A stretch of DNA of 64,000 nt from Teratosphaeria epicoccoides (Eukaryota > Ascomycota > Dothideomycetes > Mycosphaerellales > Teratosphaeriaceae). The notes beneath the pieces were generated by a model, which did no database searches, was not told the origin of the DNA, and saw only the letters and a program-made list of their open reading frames with translations. The translations under genes and the position numbers were made by a program. The first letter of the stretch is position 1. Every line of letters starts with the position of its first letter. The stretch covers positions 124,001-188,000 of the forward strand of contig JADDMT010000005.1 in assembly GCA_021401465.1 (NCBI GenBank), given 5' to 3'. Positions 44,601 through 55,649 of this stretch are shown here, one piece after another.

Positions 44601-46236
44601 ATGAAACACGACAACATGCTGCCCTTTAGAAGGGCCGTGTTTGGACTTTTAGCTCTATCTGGCCTCGCAAGAGCATTGTCGCAGAAGTATTGTTCGAACG
44701 AGAACACTGGATCAGGTTATTCGGCGGGTGAGTAGATCAAGACAAGTCATTCCAACATGTTGGCGCTAACTTCAAAATAAAGTATCCAACATCTACCAGT
44801 CAAATGGCGCATGTCACGACCAATGCAGTGGCTACGCATACGCCGTCGTCCAGTATCAGGACTGCTGGTGTTCCGACTACACGCCTGCAGGCCAGCAAAG
44901 TGTGGGCGACTGCAACGAAGACTGTCCCGGCTATCCCAGCGAGCAATGCGGCAACAAGGATGAGGGTCTCTACGGGTACATTGCACTTTCCGCTTCGCCG
45001 TCTGGCACCGCAGGAGGATCCTCAAACTCGCCGTCGAGCACCTCACCGCCCCCATCTACATCGAGTGAAGCGGTTAGTACCTCCCCGGACCCTCTCTCCA
45101 GTGCGAGCTCCCCCCAGGCCTCTACCCCGGTGTCTTCCAGCTTCTATTCTTCCACGGCTAGCCCCGTGTCTTCTTCTTTATCTTCTACTACAACCAGCAC
45201 GTCTAGTACGTCTGCGTTGACCTCTTATGTACAGTCCTCGACGGAGTCGAGCGTTCGGCAGACTACCATATATGTTACCCCCACTGCCGTCAGTCACGTA
45301 AGTTACATTGTCTTCGGACGATGCCGCATACGCTCGAGACACGTGTTACGATAGCTGAATGCTGAGAGTTGATGCTGTATTGGCTATTGGCTATCAGTGC
45401 CCAGTTTACTCGCTCTGCGGTCGCTGACACCACTGCAGTCATCTCCTTCGACCACCCTCACACCCTCATCAACTCCGACCTCGACTTCGTCATCCACCTC
45501 TTCAAGCATCACAATCGCAGCTGTGGTTGTGTCAGTGACAACTACGTCGGCCAGCAGCAGCTCCTCGACACACTCTGCAACACCTGTCACCAGTATTCAG
45601 GTGGTGACAGTCTCTGGTGCCGTGGTAACACAAACTGTCACCTCGTTGCCCAACGTCGTACCCGACAGTGCCACAGAGTCCGCGACCGCACAACGGAAAA
45701 GCTTGTCTGGTGGTGCTATTGCTGGCGCGGTGATTGGAAGCCTGTTGGGCGTGGCTGCGCTTGCGTTCGGCGCGTTCCTGCTTTGGCGGAGAAAGCAGCA
45801 GGATGACGGCGGAGAAAGAGCAGGTTCGAGCCCATTGGGTCGCAGCCCGAAACGGAACACAAGTGTGCTAAGCAAGACCGGACTGCTTTCACGCGGTCGT
45901 CCTGCTAGCATGACGGAAAGGGAGATCGACGAGCCGATCTCCATGAACACAGCAACCGGCAGCAACAGCGTGCGACAGTCTGTGCTTTTCGGGTCCACTT
46001 CAGGCGCTGAAGGCGTCAGCCCAGTGAGCCCACTAGGCGGGGGTGGTGACAACGAAAGCCGGCGACACAGCAAGCCCATGGTTTACGATCAGCGCCTCAA
46101 TCCTTCCGCGCTCTTTGCTAATGATGACAATGGCAGCCGGATCTCAATGCAGGACAACAACGACTATAGCCGACCACTTGGTATCGCGAACCCGGATCCA
46201 AGAGTCTCGCATGAGTCACGAATAAGTCGCGCATAA
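44601..46236 (+). CDS. WSC-domain cell-wall stress sensor
   Basis: Three exons, 44601-44727, 44783-45297 and 45439-46236, give 479 residues. Order: signal peptide (RAVFGLLALSGLARALS), WSC domain with the expected eight cysteines (from KYCSNENTG to GYPSEQCGNKDEG), a long Ser/Thr-rich stalk likely to be O-mannosylated, one membrane segment (IAGAVIGSLLGVAALAFGAF) followed by RRKQQ, and a 180-residue cytosolic tail rich in Ser. This is the layout of Wsc1/Slg1-type mechanosensors that signal wall damage through Rom2-Rho1-Pkc1 to the cell-integrity MAP kinases. An internal ATG at 44616 is an equally good start. The 141-nt second intron has CTGAC 12 bases before its acceptor. Confidence 0.92.
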
Positions 46237-46960
46237 TGACGACCCATTGCCTACCAGTCAAAGCGCGGCGTCCCTTCCTTTTTCTGGTTCAACGTATACG
46301 TATCAACAGATCTCACAGGTAATAGAAGGCGGTACGAGGACGAATACCCAGCACGTTATGGCTTCTTTACACGCGACACGAAGGAATACACGTGGTCGCC
46401 TTTTTATTGTTCATATGCACAGAGCTGTGCAGCACGACCAGATGTGTGCATTGGCAAAAATTTTTCATTCTCTCTTCACATTCAGCGCGGCGTTGTGGAT
46501 ACTTGGGAGCGGCCACACATATTTACGAACGATTCCAGGGATGCCGTATGTGCATTGATGATGTGTGTGGTCGAGGTTGAAGGAGGCCGCCGGAGGCATC
46601 TGTAATATATATGGTACGGCAAACACCGTAGAGACCTTTCGAGCAACCACGCTCACATGCTTTTGTTGGTCTCCAGCATATGCGAGGCATATCTGTTGAA
46701 GTGACGAGTGCACATGCTGCTACAGGCGCTATTGCCAATCTTGTAATGCGTTTGACACGACGAAGGGAAGGAGCGTGGATGTTCTCTTTGTCGCCCGGAC
46801 CTGAATGCTGTTGACTTACACGTGCTGTTTGTGCATGTTTCACGAGTCTCAACAACGGGCTACTAGTTTGATGATTGTCAGCAGATGATACACCAACATT
46901 CACGGCATAAATGTCGAGAGCCCTCCTCTTGAAAAACACAAAGATGCGGCGCACAGAGAC
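46237..46960. other. Intergenic, no gene seen
   Basis: About 720 bases between the WSC gene and the next unknown gene. Short frames only. Confidence 0.5.
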
Positions 46961-47875
46961 ATGGACGAGAATGCTGGCCATGATCTCGAAGCCGAACGTC
47001 TGCTCGGACAAGCTCTGATCAAAGATACTCCCGACATAGCCCAAGACCTACATCTCCGCTCTCAGACTTGGTCTATGAGCAAGCTTCTGGCATTCGTGCA
47101 GCAGACGCGGGAACGCAATGGCGACACCCGCCGTTTCAGCCAGATCCTGGTGCTGGCGATTGTGTGCGGCGACGAGTCAGGCGATTCGAAGGAGGAGGTA
47201 GATGATTTGAGGCTTCTTCTCGCTGAGACGGAGAAGAAGAGTCGGCGGCTGCCGATGCTGGTTTTGCCGGAGATGCGGAGGGTCTCTTTGAATTCACCGC
47301 CTAGGAGGGTGTTGGTGGGTGAGGGGTGCAAGGACCTGGATTTTAGGAGGATTTATTCGCCTTCTGATGAGGGGGTTTTGGGTATGGAGAGTACGGTTGA
47401 GGAGGTTGCAAAACGGCCGGTGTTCCTTGCTGCGGGTGTAGCTGCAGGGGATCTGAGGTTTCGGAGACTGGAGGTCGGGGTTTTAGACAATGCATCGGCC
47501 GAGGCGGGTGGTCGAGTGGGTGGCAAACGTGAAGCCACAGCGATTGTCAAGGTCGTGCTTGAGATGGAGGATGGTAGTGGTGAGTTGACGAAAGCGTACG
47601 CGGGGTCCAGGGTTGATGCTATTAGGGCGTGGCAGGTAGTCGACAATCACGATGAGCGGTTGAAAGACGTGCTGGAGCTTGCGAAGGCCGAGCTGCGATC
47701 GGTCATCAGCGAGCAGATGCTGACGAGGCCTTGGTCCAACGAGGGCAGGAAACAGGACCGCTCAGTGCGAGTGCGAGACGCTGTTACTGATGGCTTCGGT
47801 GGTCGGGAGTTAAGGAAGAGGTTGCAGGACAGGGCAACGGCAGTCGTGGAGGCAGTTCGTGCCTGTTCGAAGTGA
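46961..47875 (+). CDS. Hypothetical protein, 304 residues
   Basis: Single open frame from ATG 46961. The family is not recognised. The N-terminal 60 residues look helical (ERLLGQALIKD, SKLLAFVQQTRE). The middle is mixed alpha/beta and contains FLAAGVAAGDLRFRRLEVG. The C-terminal third is a charged helix-rich segment (RLKDVLELAKAELRSVISE, LRKRLQDRATAVVEAVRA). No signal peptide, membrane segment or catalytic motif. Codon use and length support a real gene. Confidence 0.6.
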   Translation: MDENAGHDLEAERLLGQALIKDTPDIAQDLHLRSQTWSMSKLLAFVQQTRERNGDTRRFSQILVLAIVCGDESGDSKEEVDDLRLLLAETEKKSRRLPMLVLPEMRRVSLNSPPRRVLVGEGCKDLDFRRIYSPSDEGVLGMESTVEEVAKRPVFLAAGVAAGDLRFRRLEVGVLDNASAEAGGRVGGKREATAIVKVVLEMEDGSGELTKAYAGSRVDAIRAWQVVDNHDERLKDVLELAKAELRSVISEQMLTRPWSNEGRKQDRSVRVRDAVTDGFGGRELRKRLQDRATAVVEAVRACSK

Positions 47876-48547
47876 GCAGCGACCGGCTCGGCGGAATGGC
47901 GGAGAGGGTCAGATGGGCACAAGACCTTATGTAATGCCTGTGGTCTGCGGTGGGCGAGAAGGCAGAGAGGGAAGTAAATTCTACTATGACACGGTTGTTC
48001 AGTTGCTTATTAAGCTTGAATGCAGGCGCCTATGCGATTGATCTTTCCATGCAACTTCATGGACGTGCGCTGTTCGCGTCGGTGACGAGTGACTGCTTGA
48101 TACACGCCCAACACGGCTGTCAACTGATGAGACAGCCGTCAAGGCCTCAATCACCGGTCATCTACTCGATGGCTAGAGTCGCCTCCAGTCCCTCCATGGC
48201 TGAGAGCCTGTATGGCCTGATTTGCTACCCAGTGCTTTCGGGAAGGTTTCGCGCCGTTGCAAGTATGCGCTGGACCTCGCCCGAACGGGCAGATGATAGC
48301 TCTTCCACCACGGCTGCAGGCACATACAACTTTCTCTCTCCTGAGAAGGGAGTAGATTAGATTCTCCAGAGGTTTTCGACCGCACATTCGGCGATGCAGT
48401 CGAGGCAAAGCACTTTCTGGCTTTGATGCATGCACGCGTGGTCGGCTGCACGTAGGAAGTGCTCTTGCGCAATCTGATGACAGGTCCATGATATCAGGGT
48501 CCGGTGGTCGTGGAAACATTTGTAGCTCTTCATTCCAGCAAGACTGC
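47876..48547. other. Convergent intergenic region, no gene seen
   Basis: Lies between the 3' ends of the unknown plus-strand gene and minus-strand PRP38. A 209-residue minus frame ending here runs antisense through PRP38 and is taken as a shadow. Confidence 0.5.
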
Positions 48548-49294
48548 TCAGTCACCTGCGTCTTCCATGTTCTCGTCCCTCGCTTCGCCTTCCTCATGCG
48601 TATTCCTCCCATTCCCGTTAGCATGACCGTTGACCTCCTCGACCTTGCCGTCACTGGCAGCCTGCTCGTCGTCTCCATCCAGCTCTTCCAGCTCCTCTCC
48701 CAAAGCAGAAACCCTAGGCTCGATCCGATCCTCGTCTTCCAAGAATGTTCTCGGATTGATCTTGGGCAGCGTCGTGGCACAAACTCTCCCTTTCACAAGC
48801 AGATCATCGACGAACTCATCCACGTACGTCAAGGCCCAGCCCTCCCTTGTCCGCCTTTTCAGCTTTCTCAGGTCCTCCAAATATGGCTCCAACGTAGTAT
48901 AGACATCCTCGTCCTTCTCCCACGCCAGTCGCACATAAAACGCGGCCAGCGCTCTCAAGTATTTGAACTCCTCGCCCGCTTGCTGCAGGTAGAAGATGAT
49001 GATGTCTCGCTCTGGCGTCAACTGCAGCAGCTTGAACGCCAAACATAGGAACGGCGTAGGTTTCTGCGCGACTCCATACGTTCCGCCGATGAAGGTGAGC
49101 TCAGTCGCGCGATCGAGCAGAGTGGCGGCGTTGAGGCCGAAGCATTGCTCCTTCCAGTAGTACGAGTCGACGATGCGGTCTCGCACGGCTTTTTCGAAGA
49201 GCTTGAGCGGGTTGTCGCCGTGGATGAGAGTGCCTGTGTAGCCACGCTCGTCGAGAGCGCGTTTGGCGTCGGCTTGGTGGGACATAATATTCAT
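48548..49294 (-). CDS. prp38: Pre-mRNA-splicing factor Prp38
   Basis: Intron-free 248-residue protein, normal length for fungal Prp38. Diagnostic blocks are SYYWKEQCFGLNAATLLDRA, FIGGTYGVAQKPTPFLCL, FKYLRALAAFYVRL, and RTREGWALTYVDEFVDDLL. Prp38 joins the spliceosome with the U4/U6.U5 tri-snRNP and is needed for its activation. After the conserved domain comes an acidic tail (EELEELDGDDEQ, DENMEDAGD). ATG 49294 gives MNIMSHQAD; a second ATG three codons later is possible. It is transcribed away from the glycosyltransferase gene, 186 bases between the two starts. Confidence 0.93.
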   Translation of the reverse strand: MNIMSHQADAKRALDERGYTGTLIHGDNPLKLFEKAVRDRIVDSYYWKEQCFGLNAATLLDRATELTFIGGTYGVAQKPTPFLCLAFKLLQLTPERDIIIFYLQQAGEEFKYLRALAAFYVRLAWEKDEDVYTTLEPYLEDLRKLKRRTREGWALTYVDEFVDDLLVKGRVCATTLPKINPRTFLEDEDRIEPRVSALGEELEELDGDDEQAASDGKVEEVNGHANGNGRNTHEEGEARDENMEDAGD

Positions 49295-49480
49295 AAATGT
49301 TCATATCAAACGGACTGAATGTCGATGTTCACGAATCTCGAAGCATGACTCGCGCAAGAATCCCGTTGCTCTGGGGATTGGGCCGCGATAACAACTCAAA
49401 ATACTGCCGCGTCACCTGCATCAGCGGTGACTTATTTTCGGTGGCATTCCTTTGGCTTGGGATACGATGCATTGCCGACT
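49295..49480. promoter_or_regulatory. Probable bidirectional promoter (PRP38 / glycosyltransferase-like gene)
   Basis: Only 186 bases separate two divergent start codons, so both promoters and leaders must share this stretch or reach into the opposite gene. No specific factor site is claimed. Confidence 0.45.
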
Positions 49481-50653
49481 ATGGGACGTCTGCTGCTCAC
49501 TCAAAGTCAAGTCACGGTCATCTCCTCGACAGCAGTCATCCTTGCCTTCACTGTATTGCTCTTCCTGTCCGGCTACGTGATCCAGCAACGGACCGTCACA
49601 TCACTCCAAGTAGCACTCAAACCAAAGTTACCACAGAAACCACATACTCTCCAGATTAAGCAAGCGGAGAAGGATGTCAAGCACTCAGAGCTCCCGGCGA
49701 GCAGGATTTTCGGCAGGAAGGGCAGAATAGCATACACGAATCTAGACGCCGCGCAGCAAGCAAGTCAGGATGTCGACTGGAAGAAGTTGGCACACGTGCA
49801 GATTGCACGATCGCATCACGATGTGTGTTCAGCGATAATGGTGCTGGCAGATCTACATCGCCTGAAGAGTCCAGCGAGACGTGTCCTGCTCTTCCCACGC
49901 GAATGGGCATTGGAGAAGGAGACGAAAGGCCGAGATGAGTGGCGGGACCCTTATCTTGACACGAGTAGGAGGTTGTTGAGGATGGCGGCGAGGAGGTATG
50001 GAGTGGAGCTGCGACCCATGTCGCCGATCAGTAAGACGGTGGCGGAGACAGATGTGTATAGCTTGGTCTCTGCGTTCGCATTGGCGGATTTTGACAGAGT
50101 GATGAGTATTCAGCCTCCCGGACTTCTGCTCGATGCTACGCCGCTGGACGCGGTACTGGCGTTCACGGAGAGTGTGCCTTTTGCGATGCTGCAGGATTGT
50201 CCCGAAGGCGATGGAGTGCACAGCCTGGACCTCATGCTCCTGCAGCCGGATACACAGCTACACGGCGAGCTGCTCGTTCGCATGGGCTCTGACGTCAGCT
50301 TCAACGATACAGCCTTGCCATCTGCCTTTCCGGGTCCACTGCTGCTGGCTTCCACGCTTCCGACTTCAGAGGACGATAGCACGCAACGTACCACACTTGT
50401 ACGCTCCATTGGCAGCTTGCACGACGCAGACAGGCACTTCAATCAGACCGCCTTCCTAGAGGACTTGTCGTATATTCGCTTCTCCGATCCGAAGCTGCCT
50501 GGTCCGCAGTATGATGTACCGTGGTCAGACAAGGTGAGCGCGCGACCAAAGAATAAAGATGCCGATTGGGTCTGGACGAAGATGTACGGGCACTTCGCGC
50601 AAAGGAGGATGGAGGTCTGTGGATTGGATTTGGAAACCTGGAGAGGGGGTTGA
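49481..50653 (+). CDS. Golgi-type glycosyltransferase-like protein (GT8-like fold), type II membrane
   Basis: ATG 49481 is the first ATG in a longer open frame and gives 390 residues with a signal anchor (VTVISSTAVILAFTVLLFL) after 12 residues, the layout of a Golgi type II glycosyltransferase. The luminal part resembles fungal GT8-like nucleotide-sugar transferases: HHDVCSAIMVLADLHRLKSP, LVSAFALADFDRVMSIQPPG, and a C-terminal DWVWTKMYGHFAQRRMEVCG. Where active family members have an Asp-x-Asp metal site after the RV(L/M) strand, this protein has IQPPG, so the metal site looks lost and activity is doubtful. The assignment is moderate; the fold is inferred from the pattern, not a search. Confidence 0.7.
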   Translation: MGRLLLTQSQVTVISSTAVILAFTVLLFLSGYVIQQRTVTSLQVALKPKLPQKPHTLQIKQAEKDVKHSELPASRIFGRKGRIAYTNLDAAQQASQDVDWKKLAHVQIARSHHDVCSAIMVLADLHRLKSPARRVLLFPREWALEKETKGRDEWRDPYLDTSRRLLRMAARRYGVELRPMSPISKTVAETDVYSLVSAFALADFDRVMSIQPPGLLLDATPLDAVLAFTESVPFAMLQDCPEGDGVHSLDLMLLQPDTQLHGELLVRMGSDVSFNDTALPSAFPGPLLLASTLPTSEDDSTQRTTLVRSIGSLHDADRHFNQTAFLEDLSYIRFSDPKLPGPQYDVPWSDKVSARPKNKDADWVWTKMYGHFAQRRMEVCGLDLETWRGG

Positions 50654-51192
50654 GAGGACTCGGAGTCTGCTCGATGGTGATGGGAGCATTGCACAATGTT
50701 GGGAATAGGGGTTAGAGAAGGGCGCTCAGAAGCACGGCAACAGCAGGCTCGGTGGCGACAGTCTCGTTGGTCCAGTCTAATGCTCGTCCTTGCTCGTGAG
50801 TCGTGATATGGTACCTCAGTCGTAGAATCGGTTGGTGTCGCAGTCCCGGTGGTGCTCTTACTCGCCGGGCACGCTCAGATGCCCTATCGTTTCACTCTGC
50901 CCGCGATGCAACCTAGTGGTTCGATGCGCGATCAACAGATTTTCGCATAGCTACTGTTCGGAACTGCCTTTTGGCAGGCGCATTTGATGTCAAATAGTCA
51001 ATGGACAGGTGCGAGGCAATAGACATGTAGGTATCTAATGTTAGCTCATGTAGGAGGTACTTTGTAGAAAGCACTTTCCAATCCTGTCGCAGCCAAGAGC
51101 CGTCCCACCACTTTTGACCGGTCACTTCAAATGTTACATATTAGAGAGGGCAGTGGTCAGACCATCAATGTCTCTGACTTGCATCAAGAGCC
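50654..51192. other. Intergenic, no gene seen
   Basis: About 540 bases between the glycosyltransferase-like gene and the NOSIP-like gene, without recognisable features. Confidence 0.5.
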
Positions 51193-52256
51193 ATGCCGCA
51201 TAGTAAGTGCAGACCCTGCATCAATGCGGTGCTCCAGCGACTGACATAGCAGGCAAAAGGAACACGTCTTTAGCATTCTTCACCGCACACGAGCGAGCAG
51301 AGGCGGCGAACCACTGGGGCAGTAAGTCCACCCGGTTGACCCGAGACTCGTTCCTGCCGTTCGGGAGCTGTCAATTATGCCTGCAGCCAGCCAGAGAGCC
51401 GGTCGCCTGCCCAAGTCATGGACACCTCTTCTGCCGTGAGTGCGCCGTGTCGAATCTCCTGGCCCAAAACCAGGAACTCAAGCTCTTGAGGAAGGAGGCA
51501 GATCGGCGCAGAGCGGAAGATGCTGAGGACCAGGAGATCGCCGACGCGGAAGCGAACGCGAAGGCTGTGGAAGAGTTCGAGAAGGTACAGGCAGGCTTGG
51601 TAACCAAGGGCGTGAAGAGGAAGCATAATGTAGAGGATGAGGTACTGAGGTTGGCCAGGGAGGGTATGGGCGGCAAGAACAGGAGAGTGGACTCCGGCGA
51701 CGGGAAAAGTGAGAAGAGTGAGCTGCCAGCTTTCTGGGTTCCATCAGAAATACCTGAGCATAAAAAAGCGGATCTCAAATCTGTTAGACCACAGCCTGTG
51801 TGTCCTGCAGCTGCGGCAGAAAAGCCGCACGAGTTTACGCTCAAGACGTTGGTGACGGCACGTTTTGCCGAGGACAGGGCTGCGAAAGACAACCCGGAGT
51901 TGCTGGTCCGAAGCTGTCCAAGCTGCAACAAGGCGTTGAGCAACAGCACTAAAGCAATTCTAGCCAAGCCCTGTGGACACGTGTTGTGTAAGCCCTGCAG
52001 TGACAGGTTTCAGAAATTACCAGAGAAGAGCGCGCACGATGTCGAGGATGATGAGACTGTGCGATGCCACGTCTGCCAGGAGGATGTGACGCCGGGGAGA
52101 AAGCTCAAGAAGAGTAAGAAGGACGGTCAGGACGGTGGCGAGAAGAAGGATGCAAGGGTTCAAAGGGGCTTGATTGAGCTGAGCTCGGATGGTACAGGTT
52201 TTGCAGGTGGTGGCAAGAATATGGTCAAGAAGCATGGTGTAGCGTTTCAGTGCTAA
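51193..52256 (+). CDS. NOSIP-like protein with split U-box/RING
   Basis: Two exons, 51193-51202 and 51253-52256. The first exon is only 10 nt, coding MPH plus the first base of Ser, then a 50-nt intron with CTGAC; the joined start MPHSKRNTSLAFFTAHER is the family's invariant N-terminus. The 337-residue product has the first half of a zinc/U-box fold (CQLCLQPAREPVACPSHGH, LFCRECAV), a long charged coiled-coil insert, and the second part (CPSCNKALSN, PCGHVLCKPCSDRF, CHVCQED). NOSIP family proteins are nuclear E3-like factors associated with late spliceosomes in animals and fungi. Confidence 0.93.
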
Positions 52257-53429
52257 AGGTGCGGTTTCAGGTCTTGGCTACCCTGGCGTCGGTGTGTATT
52301 GTGAAAACGGCACGGCACCTACTGGCAAATCACGATCCCAGCGCATTTACGCGAATATCAGACCTGCCGCGTGTGACGCCGGGGAAGCCTCACCATCTCA
52401 CTCCTTCCCACGCCTGACCTGCCAACACTAGCCCTACCGCCATCAACGACCCACTCACCCGCCTCACGCCAAAATTGCCTGCCCTCAATGACGCGCATAC
52501 CACGATTCACAGCCCTTTCCATCTTCCAGCCAAGCCCTTGCTGTATCGCTCTCATCTGCGTAGTAGGCAGTGTCGTAGCCCGAGTCATCACAAATATCTT
52601 TGCCGAGCAGGTGTCTCCGCTTCCAGCCAATACAATCTAGGACGGCCTCGCCCTGACCGCCCAGACTGGAATCCTCTGGTGCTCTGTTGGAGTGCTGGGC
52701 CATTGAACCGCGTCGCGAAATCGCAGATGCAGAAGGGTCTGGAGAAGAGCTCTCTGTTGCCCGCGGAGCGAGAGGTGGAGTACTTCAGGGGTTGTCTATC
52801 CTCATTGTCGGAGGCTTTGCTTGTGGTGGACCTTTCAGACGTTTCATGGTGGAAAGCGGAATCTGGGCGGCTGATGAGAGCAAGTGGGGGCGTCTCGCCA
52901 TCAGATGCCGAACGTTGCAGCTGAATGTGCTGATGAGTTGAGACAGCCTTGCCCAATGTCTCACCACCTGAAGCCTGCTGCCGCCCCTCGTCGTGGGGAC
53001 ACAATGCACCAATGTGGATCTTTCGATGACCCGGATGGTCTGCAGCTGGAGTTTGCGAAGGTCCAAATGGAACGATCTCGACCTTGTGAGAATGACCACA
53101 GGGCCATTGAATTGTAAGAAAGATGTTGAAGTCCAGCATCACAGTCCGCAAGTGTGTTGCGGGTACCCTCAGAAGCGTCAGGAATGCTGACACTGCTGAA
53201 GGACCAGTCCAAAGCAGGGGCACGTGTCTAAAAGAGGAGAATGCTGCGTCGAGGGAGACATGTACCGATCCTCTTCCAACACAACACAACGCTGGTTCAC
53301 AAGATGAACAAAGTCACACGAGCGTCCATTGTTCTGGTTGGAGGCCTGAGGCAGAAATGTGGACAAGACGTGAGCTGAAAGGTCAAGAATCGTGCCTTCC
53401 GTACACGGCAGAAGCTTCGAGAACTTGAT
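52257..53429. other. Intergenic region with one doubtful minus-strand frame
   Basis: About 1.2 kb between the NOSIP-like gene and the monooxygenase 3' end. The only candidate gene is the minus-strand frame at 52588-53139, listed separately; the rest shows nothing. Confidence 0.5.
52588..53139 (-). CDS. Possible small hypothetical protein
   Basis: From ATG 53139 an open frame gives about 183 residues starting MLDFNIFLTIQWPCGHSHKV. The first 50 residues contain a CGHSH and later a LCPHDEG element that could form a small metal site; the rest is Ser/Arg-rich and looks disordered. The frame extends upstream without known motifs, and overlapping frames exist on the other strand. Evidence is weak. 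Confidence 0.3.
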   Translation of the reverse strand: MLDFNIFLTIQWPCGHSHKVEIVPFGPSQTPAADHPGHRKIHIGALCPHDEGRQQASGGETLGKAVSTHQHIQLQRSASDGETPPLALISRPDSAFHHETSERSTTSKASDNEDRQPLKYSTSRSAGNRELFSRPFCICDFATRFNGPALQQSTRGFQSGRSGRGRPRLYWLEAETPARQRYL

Positions 53430-55294
53430 CTACCGCATCCTCAACGAGCTCAAATGCCGACTAGTCCTCATCGCGACCCCGCCAAGCACTACAGCCGTGC
53501 TCAGCACGCCCAGCGCAACAGCAGCATAATCCACGTACGTGCTCTCCTCCGTCACTCTACCAATATGCTGCTTGCCCTTCTTCCGAACGATCTCTGTACC
53601 AGTGCCCTCAGCATCGAAGTCATTATAATCGACTTCGCTCAGCAGCTTCTGGTACTCCACTACCGTGCCAGACCAGTTATTGGTAATGAGGCCCGCTTCA
53701 TTCTTGTACCAAGAATTGCAATTCGGATCATTGAAGGAGCTGTTCTTCAAGACCTCCTGCACGCGCAAGTTGTACGCTTCCAGCTTCTCCGGCTTCGGGT
53801 ACAAAGCTAGAGCTTTGCCTTCCTGCCTGGCAGAGATGACGGCTTTGATGAGACCGTTGATATAGCGGCTTTGGCTTTCGATCATTAGGATGATCGAGTT
53901 GTGTCCGAGGTTGGTATTAGGGCCGTACCTTGGTACAATCGTCAGGACTTTTGAGTGTCTCACAAATGGTTCAAGGAATCAGTGTACTTACAGGATGCCG
54001 AAGTTTGGGACGTCTTCAATTGTGGTTCCCATATAGGCTTTTGCGCCGTCTTTCCAGATATCATTCAGCGCTCGTCCATTTCGACCATAGACGGCAATCG
54101 GATGCATGAACGAAGTGGTCTGGAACCCTGTTGCGCACACGAGGAGGTCGTAGTCGCTTTCCACGGCCTCGGGTTCGCCATTCGCACCCGCGACCTTGAC
54201 GGCGCGGCCGTCGATCGAATGGATGTTTCGCGTCTCCAAGTCCACGTTCGCAGAGTTGAGGGCTGGGTAGTAGTCATCAGAGATGATGATGCGCTTGCAT
54301 CCGACGTTGTACGTCGGCGTTAGCTTCTCCCACATATCTGGCTGATCAGGGAGCTGCTCCCTCATCATAGCCAGACAGGCGTCTTTGAATTCCTGCGACA
54401 TCTTACTCTGGCTATCAACGATGGCATCGTGCGTCGACTCTCGGAAGTCCATCATGACTTTGCGCTTAGCCCATCGTACCGGAGGGAGGTACCGGTACAC
54501 GTTTCGCATGAATGATGTGATCGGTGCGTCAAGGCGAGGTACCACCCAATTTGGCGTTCGCTGAAATACTGTAACTTTCTTCGCCACCTTCGCAATCTCT
54601 GGCAAGATCTGTACAGCTGTGCATCCGTTGCCGAGCAAGGCGATCTTCTTGTCAGTCAGATCGTACGACCAATCCCACCTTGCGCTGTGCATCTTCTTGC
54701 CTTCGAAGGATTGCACGCCCTCGATCTCTGGCCATTTGGGCTGGTTCAATTGACCCACTGCACTGACCAGAAAGTCGGACTTGATCTCGTACTCCGGGTT
54801 GAATTCTGCTTCCTTGCTGCCCGCAGCGGTGGTGACTTTGGTCCTCCATTTCTTGAGGTCGTCATCCCATCGTGCTTCTTCGACTGTGGTGTTGAAGCGA
54901 ATATGCTGGTAGAGATTATATTCTTGGGCAACTTTGACCAAGTACGCCAGGATCTCTTCTTGCCCAGGGTACTCGCGAGTCCAGTCAGTGTTCTGGGCAA
55001 AGGAGTACGAATACAGCGTCGACCAGACATCACAACAGCAGCCAGGGTACTTGTTGTCGTGCCTGATCGTATTCATCAGTGGATATGGCCGCGATTCGTT
55101 GGGGAGTGCGTCTACCATGTGCCGCCAAGACCCGCTGACTTCTCGAGGATCACGAAGTTATGGATGTTGTTTCTTTTGATTAAATCAATCGCTGTACAGA
55201 GACCTGAAATGCCTGCTCCAATAATCACGACAGCAGCATTTGCGTGGTCTTTGTTTCCAACTGGAACTTGAGGCCATGGTTTGTCTCCCGCCAT
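53430..55294 (-). CDS. Baeyer-Villiger type flavin monooxygenase with C-terminal membrane segment
   Basis: Exons on the minus strand are 55294-55116, 55062-53992 and 53928-53430 (582 residues). Introns of 53 and 63 nt join GGTW to HDNKYPGCCCDVW and FGIL to YGPNTNLGHNS, restoring the family's conserved blocks. The FAD site is VIIGAGISGL, the NADP site LLGNGCTAVQ, and the fingerprint FEGKKMHSARWD matches FxGxxxHxxxW of Baeyer-Villiger monooxygenases. The enzyme would insert oxygen next to a ketone using NADPH and O2; the substrate is unknown. The last 30 residues hold a membrane segment (YAAVALGVLSTAVVLGGVAM) followed by basic residues, suggesting tail anchoring in the ER or peroxisome. No biosynthetic partner genes lie nearby. 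Confidence 0.92.
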
Positions 55295-55649
55295 GATGAT
55301 GCCAGTTCAACTTTGGGGGCGGGCGAGCTGATGACGGCTACAGGTCACGCAAATTATTCAGCCAACGAGAGGCGACTTCAAAGGATACCTCTTGCTTCAA
55401 TACTGGATGAGCAGAAGAGAGAGTCCTTTGAGTTGGCAACACGTTACACAGTGAATACCCGAGGGCCGAACAGGACCACTTTATTTGGCGGCAGGAGCGG
55501 GGAAGCCACACCCAGTACTAAGACCGTGTCCCAGACAACTTCACTCAGGGAATTGTTTGGATCTTCATATGCGCGACTGCAATTCTCATCATAATGCTTC
55601 GGCGGTCGCCTGCTTCACGCATCAGTCGAACCGCACGCAATGCCTCACC
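55295..55649. other. Intergenic, no gene seen
   Basis: About 350 bases upstream of the monooxygenase and downstream of the next minus-strand frame; promoter DNA of the monooxygenase. Confidence 0.45.

Noticed and set aside
48151..48780. 209-codon minus-strand frame
   Set aside because: Overlaps PRP38 in another phase of the same strand and has no motif.
53430..55294. Secondary-metabolite cluster around the Baeyer-Villiger monooxygenase
   Set aside because: No PKS, NRPS, terpene synthase, P450 or cluster regulator lies on either side; neighbours are splicing, trafficking or unknown genes.
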